NCBI GenBank assembly: GCA_019009955.1
Contig: CM032229.1
Coordinates: 151,663,001-151,727,000 of the forward strand
Reading direction: 5' to 3'
Source of the DNA: Riptortus pedestris
Lineage: Eukaryota > Arthropoda > Insecta > Hemiptera > Alydidae
DNA length: 64,000 nt
Below are positions 33,420-43,879 of the stretch, piece by piece. The notes beneath the pieces are model-generated. The model did not search any database. It worked only from the letters and a program-made list of their open reading frames with translations, and was not told the origin of the DNA. How positions within the stretch are numbered: the first letter of the stretch is position 1; every line of letters begins with the position of its first letter. The translations under genes were made by a program, and so were the position numbers.

Positions 33420-33790
33420 TTACCATTTTTGTTTTCTATTTCTGTTTTGTGTTCCATTTCTGTTTTTCTTCTATTTCTATTTTTGTGTTCCATTTCTGTT
33501 TTTATTTCCCATTTTGGTTTTTTGTTCCATTTCTGTTTTTGTTCTATTGCAATTTTCTGTTCCCTTTCCGTTTTTATTTCCCATTTTGGTTTTGTGTTCC
33601 ATTTCTATTTTTGTTCTATTTCTATTTTGTATTACATTTCCGTTTTTATTTCCCATTTTGGTTTTTTGTCCCATTTCTGTTTTTGTTTTATTTCTATTTT
33701 TGTGTTCCATTTATGTTTTTGTTTCCCATTTTGGTTTTGTGTTCCATTTCTGTTTTGTGTTACTATTCTATGTTTCATGTTACATTTCTG
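33420..33790 (-). repeat. 72-bp minisatellite, inverted relative to 28857-29190
   Basis: The unit phased by CCCATTTTGG starts at 33508, 33580, 33652 and 33725, again about 72 bp. It is the reverse complement of the array near 29 kb. Open frames of up to 180 codons (Phe/Ile/Ser/Leu-rich) are artefacts of the repeat. Confidence 0.88.
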
Positions 33791-34399
33791 TTAAGTTGTT
33801 TTATGTTTCGTTTAAATTAATTTTTTTTCGTATCGTTTTTTTTTTGTTTTTATGTTGTTGTTATTTAATTTGATACAGTTTTTTCCCAGAGCAACACCGC
33901 CACAGCTGCGAAGCTCCAAATAAATAAATAAATAAAATACAACGGCTTTGCTGCATGCACAGTCATGTCAAAGACCAGTTGTAGCCATCTTGATTTTGTG
34001 TTAAAACGCATTCTCTTGTAAAGAGTGTTTTAGTGGTTTTGCACCAAACTTTCGTGTACGAAGATAACTTTATACCATTCTACCTTCTTTTTAAGTAAGT
34101 ATACAAAAGTTTTAAGTATTTTGGTAGCACCTAAGGATTATTGTAATTAATTTATGAGCGATTATTCCCCACCGGATTAATAGTTTACCCTTGAGAGTGA
34201 AAATTCCATCAGATTACAGTCCGGTTGTATGGGACAGGTATGTTGCGGGTTGTATGGGACTTCCTACAAATAAATAAATAATTTTTAAATATGATAAACT
34301 GGTTTAGTAATTATTTTTATTTACTGGGAGTAAAAATTGTCGACAAAACAGTAATAAGACAGGTTGTTGCGAGAAGAAAAACTTAAAAATAAACAAAAA

Positions 34400-34666
34400 A
34401 TGGCAAACATTGCCAAAGGAAAGAAAATTATATGTGGGCGTAAAGGAAACCCCAACACCAGAAAACTGAAACAACCAACATCTTGCGATGTCCGAAAAAA
34501 ACTTAAATTTGATCCAAAAAGTGAAAACAATCAAGCACCAACCAGTGAAACCAAAGAAGTTACCTATTGCCTAGCTTGTGGTGAATCCTTCCAAGAAGAC
34601 TGGATTCAGTGTAGCGCGTGCCTTTGGTGGCCACACGAGAAATGTGCTGATTTTAGGAATATTTAG
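34400..34666 (+). pseudogene. PHD-like zinc finger of a pogo/Tigger-type transposase, C-terminal fragment
   Basis: The frame from the ATG at 34400 is lysine-rich (MANIAKGKKIICGRKGNPNT and on). It ends with YCLACGESFQEDWIQCSACL, then WWPHEKCADF and a stop. The spacing C-x2-C, W-I-Q-C-x2-C, W-x-H-x2-C is the PHD-like finger often present at the C-terminus of arthropod pogo/Tigger-derived proteins. The DDE domain that should precede it is not present upstream. A host PHD protein exon is a less likely alternative. Confidence 0.5.
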
Positions 34667-34910
34667 GAAAATTGACTTAAATAAAACCAAAATCAAATAA
34701 ACGAAAATTTATTATTCAATTTATATAATTTAGGGTTGTTGTTTATTCGACTTGATTTATTTGTCAAATGATAAGAGACCAGATATATTTCCCCACATAC
34801 TATTAGAACAAAAGGATTATACTATGTGTATTTGAGGAAATATTCAGAATGTAGCAAGATTAATTCGATGCCTTAAGAAAGAGATTTTATTGTTTTAGTA
34901 CGGGACCGTA

Positions 34911-35536
34911 CAATTCCATTGTGCTCGCACATGTGTAATTGAGTATGGGTTGTGCGCATGTGTACGGCGAGGGTGTACGCAAGCTACTCCTATTGTTCTC
35001 ATCTTGAGAGTAATTATTTACACACCTCGGCTCTCTCCAAGCCACATTTATTACAATGGCTGGCCTAAATGATCACAGACTGGCCCACTTGTGACTTTTC
35101 TGACCTAGAAGTATCAATACATATTTATTTTAGCCATTTTTTTCCTCAGGGAGTCACGTAGGTTGGAATCACCCGTAGTTAAACCTGAATCCAAGAACGC
35201 TATAACTTTTTCATTTTGATGGCCATAGACGAAGTAGCCCAGACCTAAATTCAAATTTTTGCTATTTACATCACAATAAATGTCCATATGTTTCCGCATG
35301 TCACTGTTAACAATAATGTTCCAATATAATGTTAATTCTTGGAATATAAACTTTCTTCAATATTTGGAGATCTTCATAATTTAGTAGTTAAAACACTAGG
35401 GTAGCAAATAAATAGCAAAAATACACACCATCTTTTCCCTAATTAGAAGTAGAGACGGTTTCTATCCGATTCAAAGGAAAGGACTTTTGTTTTTGCCTAT
35501 ATAATCTTCCTCTTAGGGCTATTGAAAATCATCATA
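34911..35536. other. Spacer, nothing recognised
   Basis: No repeat boundary or supported frame is seen on either strand. Confidence 0.4.
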
Positions 35537-35665
35537 TTTTTAGGAGATTTCCCTTAGGGGATATCAGCTATTGAGGTCGTACTCATGACGCGATTTTTGA
35601 ACATTTTCTTTAAATGTCCATCGATCCTAACCAGAAGATGACGAAAGATGACGAAAATGAGGCCC

Positions 35666-35715
<50 letters not shown>

Positions 35716-37582
35716 AATTGTAACCTCTGTCTGTACCTTGATTTTTTTCGCGAATTTTCACGATAACTTTTCGTTTCAGATGTCATAGACACCAAAACTA
35801 CATTTTGTTTCTTTCGTGTGTGTTTGTTTGTTTGTTACCTTTCACGCATAAACGGCTGAACCGAATTTTATGAAACTTGTTATGTATATTACTACTGACC
35901 CAACTTAGACTTTAGACTATATTAATATCCTCTAAGACGAACAGGAGTGGAGGTTATAAGGGAAGCCTGAAATTAAAAATAGCGATAGTTCGTTTCCTAT
36001 TGGTTTTTCGGCAAATGTGGCCATAACAAAAGTTGTTAATTTTGTTCTTTAGAGTAACTTTTGTTATATACACTTTTTTCGTATACTGAATTATAAACGA
36101 AATATACGCTAAAACCTATAGCGGAAGTGAACAATTTTATTTGGGACAAAAGACCCAACCGAAATAAATAAAACTCAGTACGTGTATTAGCACTAACGCT
36201 TTCATTATAATAAGCCATACCAACATTTCTAGGGACGGGCAGGAGTGGGGGTTGTAAGGGAGGCCTGAATTTAAAATAGCGGTATTTCGTTTTCTATTGG
36301 TTTTTCGGCAAATATGAACATAACAAAAGTTGTTTATTTTGTTATTTAAAGTAACTTTTGTGATATTCATTTCTGTCTTTTAACAATGTATAAACGAGAT
36401 ATACACTATAAACTAAAGCGGGAGTCGACTATTTTATTGGGCGCTACCGATTGAACCGAACTTAACAAAACTCGGTATGTCAATTAGCATTAATTCTTCC
36501 ATGATTATATGCTATATTAAAATGTTTAGGTTAGAACAGGAGTAGGGGTTATAAGGGAGGCCTGAAATAGAAATTCGCGATATTTCCTTGTCTATTTGTT
36601 TTTCGACAAACATGCACATAACAAAAGTTGTTTACTTTGTTACTTAGATTAACTTTTTTTTATACATTTCTCCAGGAACAATGTGTGGAGCAAGTAATTT
36701 GCGTAGAAATATTGATATGCTCAATAATTTATTCCTATTTGAACTATCAGGTACCTCAGCTGGAAAAAATAATTCAAATCAATGTTAATATTTTGTCCCT
36801 AATAGCTGAAATCTATGCATAATGCACAGGAGACGGGAAATATGACAATATGGAGGACAGTGAAGACTTACATAAAAAATTAATTTTATTATTAACAAAT
36901 GCCAACAGCGGGTATTAACCCTAAACACTGGGACGGGTAAAGGTCAAAATATTGTGCAAAGTAAAGCCTTGCCGAAAAAATACCATCACCATTCAGCCTC
37001 AAATCAATTGCCGGGCCTAGCCGGGTATCTGAGCTAGTATATATATATTTGTCTGTTAACACTCTAGCATTCGAAAATTTTGTTTAATCGTCACCATACT
37101 CGGTATTTAATCGTTTTATGTAAAAAGAAAGATCTAGTTTGTTAACGGCTTAAATCGGACTAGTGAGACGAAGGGTTTAGAGGGGGATTTTGAAAATTCG
37201 AAATATCTCCTTTACTGTACGTCGGATCGAAAAATTGTATAGAACCAATCTTATTGTAAATTAAATTTACTATAAATAATGTTATAAACGTTGATTCTCT
37301 ATCTTGAATATTAACCGAGATATTTGTATTTTTATAAAGCGTGTGTGCGGCTATTGTCGGAAGTTTCCGGATTAGTTCAGCCGTTTCCGAAACTGTTCGG
37401 CACTCCTGTAACCTAACCTTTCTCCGTTCTTGCCTTCTAACCTTTTACTTTGTGAGATATATGCAAATACGTTCGGTTGACCCCCTTCCCCACTCCTCAA
37501 TCAAGATGGTGTTGCGTTACCGGTATATAAACTTCACGTGGGAAATCTGCTTAGTTTACGCAGCCCATGCGTGACGGACTTT
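35537..37582 (-). mobile_element. Family A copy A18, split by a nested Helitron in its TA core
   Basis: The left part (35537-35666) is the reversed 3' end, from TTTTAGGAGATTTCCC to ATGAGGCCCG and (TA)n. The right part resumes with TATATATATTTGTCTG at about 37038, continues through the body and ends with GCGTGACGGACTTTT at 37582. Helitron B3 lies between. A small local duplication (GATGACGAAA twice) sits at 35637-35655. Confidence 0.85.
35667..37037 (+). mobile_element. Non-autonomous Helitron, family B copy B3
   Basis: The 3' end is clear: GGGCCTAGCCGGG hairpin, TATCTGAG and CTAG at 37034-37037, followed by T. The 5' block ATTGTAACCTCTGTCTGTAC begins near 35715 after a (TA)n tract. The exact 5' TC cannot be placed, because the Helitron TA tract merges with the host TA core. 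It contains about three of the internal 290-300 bp repeats. Confidence 0.85.
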
Positions 37583-37993
37583 TTTTCTTTTCAACAAATT
37601 ACTTTTTACGTTCAAGCTCTAAATAACAGTTGCATAAACTTAAAATTACGTTATGGTTACCACAAAATTTGGCCTTCATGAAACAAATGGATGTTATGAT
37701 TACCTTCATGAAAAACTAAGAAAGGCAGATGGACATAAATCAGCCATAGTGGTGTAATTAAAAATAGCCCATGTCATTCTGTAAATGGACAATTGGAAGT
37801 TTTATTAATGTATATTATTGACAAATGAAATAAAGACCAATCTACATCAACCAAAGTTTTGTTGTTGTAAAGGTATATCACAAATAAGGTGCACCTCGAA
37901 GAAATAAAGAAGGCGGAAGAATATTGAGTTATATTTAAATAGGTGAGACTATAAGTCCTTTTGTTGAAAAGTTAACGATTATTTATTTATTAT
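37583..37993. other. AT-rich spacer
   Basis: No recognised feature. Confidence 0.4.
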
Positions 37994-37997
37994 TTAA

Positions 37998-38830
37998 CAC
38001 TGCAGTAGTTGCACGTCATCTGAGAGATGACATGGAGAGACTTTTTGAACTGCTGAGTAGAGGATTGAACCTGGGTGCCCCCCACCCTACCTACCTTCCT
38101 CCCATCCCTAGAGCCTTCCACTAGTACTGTTTCAACCCCTCTTAACCTCCCTGTAAATAGTGCAGTGGCCAATTTACAGGGAGCTTAAAAGTACAAAAAA
38201 TAGGGAAATAAGTTCAAGCATCTTCGCTTATAGGAAGGAAGGCACCCTGGTTTCTTATGTCCCAAAAAATAAGTCCAAAATTAGAAATGTATTGGCTACA
38301 TCAAGTATGCATTTTGATGGAGAAATAAATGAGAGAACACTAGAAAAGAAAAAGCCTTCCATTATAACACATTATAATCAATCCAAGGTAGGTGTGGACA
38401 TATTGGAAATGTGTTCACTTTATAATATATCGAGAAATACCAGAAGGTGGCCTATGGTACTATTTTTTTTCTTTTCTGAATATTGCGGGGATCAATTCTC
38501 AAGTAATTTATTTAGGAAATGGCCAATTTCATTTTATAAACCTACCTAACTTTTATTTTATTTTATAAACCTGACTATATAATACGTATGTATCAATTTT
38601 ATATTGTGTAAGCCTAGATAATGTGTGAAATATTTTTTTTTCATATTATACAATCATAAATCACGTATATTCTTCATATAATGTATCAATTATAGCTTTT
38701 ATACAAATATTAGTACTGGCTTAAATAAAACTAACCTTATTACTTTAATACTTAATGAAAGATGGTAAGTCATCTGAGAGATGACATGCGCCCCACTCTA
38801 GTACTCAGGAGGGGCGCGACTACTCTAGTG
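37998..38830. mobile_element. Internally deleted piggyBac element with TTAA target duplication
   Basis: The element is flanked by TTAA at 37994-37997 and 38831-38834. Its ends are inverted repeats: CACTGCAGTAGTTGCACG on the left, and the right end read in reverse is CACTAGAGTAGTCGCGCC. An imperfect palindrome GTCATCTGAGAGATGAC occurs inside both ends (38018 and 38769). A further hairpin, GCGCCCC paired with GGGGCGC, lies near the right end. At 833 bp it is far shorter than autonomous elements (about 2.3-2.5 kb), but it still carries a transposase fragment. Confidence 0.85.
38160..38549 (+). pseudogene. piggyBac transposase fragment (DDE_Tnp_1_7 family)
   Basis: The frame reads IFAYRKEGTLVSYVPKNKSK, then VLATSSMHFDGEINE and KKPSIITHYNQSKVGVDILE, MCSLYNISRNTRRWPMVLFF. 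In piggyBac transposases the YN-x-(S/T)-K-x-G-V-D motif carries the third catalytic aspartate and is followed by R-x-T-R-R-W-P. Both are visible here. Upstream catalytic residues and the N-terminal domain are absent, and after the R-R-W-P motif the reading becomes AT-rich and ends at 38549. The fragment of about 130 codons, versus about 550-600 normally, cannot be active. Confidence 0.85.
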
Positions 38831-38835
38831 TTAAT

Positions 38836-38917
38836 AACGTTAAGAACTGGCCACTCAAGGTTTAACATGTGAGATTAAAGTCTTCGCTTTAACACACTCG
38901 GCTAACCTGAGCCCCAG
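38836..38917 (-). mobile_element. tRNA-derived SINE, 5' fragment
   Basis: On the minus strand it begins GGGGCTCAGGTTAGCCGAGT (A-box) and reaches AACCTTGAGTGGCCAGTTC, just into the B-box. It breaks there, next to the right end of the piggyBac element. Confidence 0.65.
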
Positions 38918-39869
38918 TTAACGAATAGAATGAATAATAGTTAACGAACGTAATTACCACAGAATGTGCTGAAACAAATTAGAAATACAAAATCAATAAA
39001 AAGGCTCCTCTACTATTGTTTTTAGTTTTATGCATAGGGCTCATTCAGAGTCAGCGCTCCATCGCCAGTGCCTGCTGAGATAAATTGGAAATAGTGGGGT
39101 GAGAGGATAGAAATAAAACTGAACATGACGACTTTTGTTTAACTACAAAATTATATGTTATAGGAAAGGATACGTAATGAGATTATGGACGATAAACGTC
39201 TAGGTTATTACGCTCTATACACCCGCCCTATATGTTATATCCACGGCCCGAGGAAACATTAGACCGTAATACATCAAAATTTATATGACGAAAGAAGGTT
39301 TGAATAGTGTTTTTAAGCCAGAAAATTACCACAACAAAAGTAGTATAGGCAATAATTAGTCATAAAGAAAAGAATCCAATAGGAATGAGTCGAGTTAGTA
39401 TTGATGAATTAAAAGGGAGAGGTGAGATTATTTTTGAATTTTTAAAAATGATGATATGTAAATGATTACTTCAAGATTAAATAGTACCAAAACTGACAAT
39501 ACTTTTCATAAAGAGATCCATCTAACAATGAAAACTATCAGCCCTTAGTTTTCGTTGTATTTTTCAAAAGGTCTCGTAAATAAAGACAAAAAGAATGACC
39601 GCGCTTATAGATTCAACTCCATTAAAAGAACTGACTGGTTTCCGACTGGGAGGGCAACTGATCCATCTTCACTATCAACGAATTAATTATGAAAGCCAAC
39701 GATTACAAATTCCTATTAGTTCTTCCTTTTAAACTACTCACAAAAAACATTCCACATGGAAAATACACTGCCATTAACTGGGCCTTAAAAAAAAGGAACA
39801 AAAAGATGGAAATTTTGGTTTCAAAATACTCCTCATGCTAATATTAATGGAAGCTAAAACAGCATATAG

Positions 39870-39871
<2 letters not shown>
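38918..39871. other. AT-rich spacer
   Basis: No recognised feature on either strand. Confidence 0.4.

Positions 39872-39919
<48 letters not shown>
39872..39919. repeat. (TA)n tract at the 3' edge of the R4/Dong-like LINE
   Basis: The TA tract directly precedes the CAAACAAACAAA tail of the minus-strand LINE. A second TA tract follows its other end (41409-41456). Confidence 0.88.
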
Positions 39920-39920
<1 letters not shown>

Positions 39921-41406
39921 CAAACAAACAAACAAAATAAGCTGCCCTCTTTCTGAGGGTACCTGTGTGGTCAGCCTCCTAATCTGCCAATTTCTTGGTA
40001 ATGATGTTTTGTTTTTTAAATTTTGATTAAATTTTAAATGAAAAATTGGAATAAATTGAATGCGTGCAGATTAGGGGGGTATCTCAGGTGCGAGAGCAGC
40101 TTAACTTTATCATCTTTATTTTTTGTATAAATGGTGATTGACGATTCTTATCGATGATTTTAGGATAAGTGTCGATAACTCCTTCAAATCATCTTTTGTC
40201 AGCCCATGGTCTATTAATGTCTTCACCGTTTTTTGGTGTAGGACTCCTCTTGAGCCGAATAGTAGTCCCATAACCTCCCAATCTTGTATTTGATATTTTT
40301 CTGAGAAATACGGGCAGCACGGTTCATATATTGATTTTTTCTCTTGATCCACCTCCTCAGCTTGATTTTTGCAGTAGGATCTAGTATGAGGCCTTTTTTT
40401 TCATTTTTCATTATGGCTACTATGTCCGCTCTTCTTGGTGTGCCGTCTGACGAATTACAAGTCACCTCTTCAAATATATCCCAATCAGGGTGCTTCTTTT
40501 TCAAGAGGTGAGCAATATGAGTCCGGACTTTATGATGTCGAGAATTGCGCATCTGCTCGTCCCATTGGCAGGACCCTAGTACATGGGGAAGGGTTTCTAT
40601 CTCACTGCAATGCCTACAGTGGGTGTTTCCTAGGTTCCTTCCCGGGACAGAGCGAACTGGCACTAGGTTCACATTCATTTTCACTGCTGTTGTCCACTCT
40701 GATGAAGACAGCCCTTTTTTGTCAGACATCCAAGCATTACCGGCCTGCCAGTCATTAAACGTTTCTACGCCTTTTCCTTTTGCTGGTAATGAGCACCACT
40801 CGCTAAAGGATTTATGGCGTAGTTCTTGTCACAGGTTTCTGACGTTGATATTTACGGTCTTCTCTATTGTAATATCGAGAGCTTTTAAGCAATCGGATGA
40901 TTCAGAAGTGAGATCTTTTGTTTGAAGTACATATGGGTTCATGTCTTTGATAAGGGCCATACATGCATTTATATGTTGTAAGAAAGCCTCCCAATATGCG
41001 TTAAACAACCCCAAACCTCTAACTTTTCTTGATGTATAAAACATAAAATTAGGAGTATCTGATGGCAGACTTAATATTTCTTTTGCGCAGCTCCTAATTA
41101 TTTTATCTATTTTCGATAAAAAGGACGGTTTCAGGTCTTTTATTTTGGTGCGCACTGAAGAGGGTAAATCATTATTGGCCATATATATTGGTTTAATATA
41201 TTTAACTTTTGGTCAGGCTTGAGCAGACTGGAGGATGACAGCTTGTTTAGTTTTTCAACCAGCGTGCTTGTGAGTTTCTCAGTATCGAGACAGATTTCTT
41301 GCTGAAACGTAACTCCCAGATATTTTATTTTGTCATTTTGGCCGATACTGAAAATTTATTGCCCGTCCATGGTTGTAATTTCTTGCTTTACCAATTTTCC
41401 TTTGTC

Positions 41407-41408
<2 letters not shown>
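39920..41408 (-). mobile_element. R4/Dong-like LINE, 5' truncated
   Basis: On the minus strand this holds the C-terminal half of an R2-superfamily LINE protein (thumb, zinc knuckle, restriction-like endonuclease), then a 3' UTR shared with the copy at 16815-17092, and a TTTGTTTGTTTG tail. It is inserted between two (TA)n tracts. The element contains no RT catalytic core, which was lost by 5' truncation. R4/Dong-type LINEs are known for microsatellite or rDNA targets, so a (TA)n target is plausible. Confidence 0.8.
40116..41400 (-). pseudogene. R2/R4-type LINE protein, C-terminal half, frameshifted
   Basis: Reading on the minus strand: a thumb-like segment (IKYLGVTFQQEICLDTEKLT at about 41330-41270); then LKPSFLSKIDKIIRSCAKEI and LPSDTPNFMFYTSRKVRGLG (40829-41182); then WTTAVKMNVNLVPVRSVPGR. 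The zinc knuckle follows as CRHCSEIETLPHVLGSC (C-x2-C-x8-H-x4-C), then an endonuclease-like RRADIVAIMKNEKKGLILDP (the family usually has RPD; here Ala replaces Pro). The end is VMGLLFGSRGVLHQKTVKTL through ILKSSIRIVNHHLYKK. At least three frameshifts or stops break it. The order and motifs are those of the restriction-like-endonuclease LINEs, not the APE type. Confidence 0.82.
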
Positions 41409-41461
<53 letters not shown>

Positions 41462-42230
41462 AAATTTTAAACTCTGTCTGTCCATTAATTTTCTTCTCGA
41501 AATTTTAGGATACTTTTTCGTTTCTCATGTCATAGACACCATAACTGCATTTTGTTTCTTTGGTGTCTGTTTGTTTGTTTATTTGTTACCTTTTCACGCA
41601 TAAACGGCTAAACGAATTTTATGAAACTTGGTAAGTACATTACTACTAACCCAACTTAGACTTTAGGCTGTATTAATATTCTAATAATAAATTCCATCAG
41701 ATAGATAAATTATTAAAATAATATTTTGAATCAATAGTTTAAGAATGTTGATAATCTCATGCGGCAGCGGAAGGTGATGGGAGGCGAAATCAATTAATTG
41801 AGTTTACTTATTTCCTGTCAAATGCTGTCATTAATGTAAGTGATTCTCACTGAAATTTACTATTACGAATATAATCTTGCCAACAAAACTATTCTTTAAT
41901 TATATGTGCTTGGATTGGTTTTTGATAGGAAATAGGTTATTACAGATTATATTTGATTTTAATAAATGCTATCCATGATTATTGTTTGAATTATTCAAAA
42001 ACGGTGAGTCAAAAGTGTAGAGAGATAGATTAGGGACACATTTTCATTTATTCTTCTAAACTAAAATTTCTATTCTATTTGTCTCCAAAAGTTACCCTTT
42101 AGGATTGTCTATTTCGGAAAAAAACATTACGTCGTGGGGGGAAGTGCAATTGAAGCAAGTCTTGCTATTAAAATACCATCATTAGTCAGTCAACAATGAT
42201 TTCCCGGGCATCGCCGGATACCTTAGCTAG
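41409..42230 (+). mobile_element. Non-autonomous Helitron, family B copy B4
   Basis: After the (TA)n tract it continues with TTTTAAACTCTGTCTGTCC and the TTTTCACGCATAAACGGCTA block, as other family B copies do. It then diverges into a shorter subfamily body and ends at ATTTCCCGGGCATCGCCGG, spacer, CTAG 42227-42230 followed by T. The same 3' type is the first of the two ends in copy B2. The 5' TC is not visible, probably because the R4/Dong-like LINE entered its TA tract. Confidence 0.8.
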
Positions 42231-43237
42231 TTGAAATAAAATTGAAAATCTCCCAAATATTTTATAGCAATCCCACTGTACTTATGAGTGTCGGAACTTT
42301 AAAAGTCCGATGTTGGGACGGCAAAAATGTAATTCATCTCAAGTTGTATTTGGTATTTCTTCCTAAGTCTAATTGGTAATATAAACTCTATGTCTAGTAC
42401 TTGCTTTACGTGAACAATTTATGAGTAGGATTAGAGGTTATTGAAGGTGAGATGATTTTTACGACAGAAATGGATTAGGGTTTTGTATGAAATGTATCAA
42501 AGATGATTATTACAGACGTGCACATGGAAAAATTTTGATAGCTTATGCACTCGAACTCTTTTGCTATGGTCAGCCAAAGGGTTCTCCCACTCAAGCTATT
42601 AGAATAAATACTCCTAAATCGCAGTCTTCCTCCTCCGAACAATCCTTAAAGGAATCTAATTGATGTTTAGCACAGCTCATACACAATGACCAGAGAGACG
42701 GAAGTGAAACATGCTCTATTTAGCTGTACTAAATGCTTCACTTAGTTTAACATTGCTAATTCTCTTTACATCATTATATCAACAATAGGCCTGCTATTAA
42801 ATGCTAATCGGCACTCTGCTAATTCATCTGTTATATTGATTCAATTAAGATAATAGCCGTATAATTCCAGTATAAATGCTTTGATATGGTAAAATGTGCT
42901 GGAATAATATATTTATAAACAATCAAAATAATGTCGTATGAAATAATTCAATTTTCTTCTCTAAATGTGAATAAATAATGGAGCTTAAAATATCGCTGTC
43001 CATCAACCATATCATTATTGCAACTGTTACAAACTACTTGAATAATAATGAGATGTTTTATGATTATAAATATAGCAGGATTATTAAAATGAAGTTAAAG
43101 TCCTTGATATAGGAATTCAGAACAGTCATAAATTATTACTAGCTTGAAAACATTGTTTGACAAGTGGTCTAATTATTATTTTCAAAGTAAAATACAAGTT
43201 CAATTCATATTCCCGTTCCCAATTTACTTACTTGTAT
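42231..43237. other. AT-rich spacer
   Basis: No recognised feature. Confidence 0.4.
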
Positions 43238-43879
43238 TGTTACGTTTATTGCAAAATCAGTAATATACGTTGCTTATTAGTGTTCTTTTGGATTGCAAAA
43301 TTAAACACACGCGAGCTTCAGAGTTTTTATCACTGCACAATTTATTTAACAACATACTACACACTTGGTTACTTATTCTTAACTACTACTCATAGTATGC
43401 ACTGATTGTTTCACTATTCTTGTTATTACACAGTCCAATAATACATTCAGCATCACTGAAGTTCACAAAACACGGCACTGCACTGTCCTTTACTTCTCAA
43501 AGTTAACGAACTGCACTGTCTTAAACACGGCACTATACTGTTCTTTACAGAGTCACGGCACAACACTGTTCTTCACATAAAACACATTACCGCACTGCAC
43601 TAAATCGCACTGTTGCACTGAACGCACTGATGATTACTTGAAGACAGCTGAGAACAAACTAAACTAACTTGGGTCAGGAAGGGTCCCTTATATGGATTGT
43701 CGGCAAACATCAAACAGAATGCCAGAAGAGACAAGACACGTTGCCTAGAACAGTCCGGCCCAAGTAAACACTTCAGGCGCCTACAGTCCTTCATCGGTCG
43801 GCTCCTTTCATCTCCTTCGTACTACCCAAATATGTGACTATCTCTGTGTTAATTTTTCATGTATTTAATTTTCGCAACA
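43238..43879. mobile_element. Probable solo LTR
   Basis: The 642-bp segment starts TGTTACGTTTATTGCAAAAT and ends TTTTCGCAACA, so it has TG...CA ends inside a short inverted repeat (TGTTRCG/CGCAACA). The flanks GTAT (43234-43237) and GTAC (43880-43883) may be a 4-bp target duplication with one change. The inside carries repeated GCACTGCACTGT-type motifs (about 43470-43630), often seen in arthropod Gypsy-like LTRs. No gag-pol lies on either side. Confidence 0.55.

Larger units (their letters stand above)
33239..34910 (+). mobile_element. Probable pogo/Tc1-like DNA transposon relic, ends unclear
   Basis: Related motifs of the form GTAYGGGAC(AG) occur at about 33242 and 33258, again twice at about 34225-34260, and once at about 34897 (GTACGGGACCGTAC). 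Between them are an inverted copy of the 72-bp minisatellite and a frame with a zinc-finger-type C-terminus found in pogo-like transposases. I could not define clean terminal inverted repeats or a target duplication, so the boundaries are a guess. Confidence 0.35.

Noticed and set aside
33331..33873. 180-codon hydrophobic frame and two overlapping frames
   Set aside because: These are frames of the inverted 72-bp minisatellite, not a membrane protein gene.
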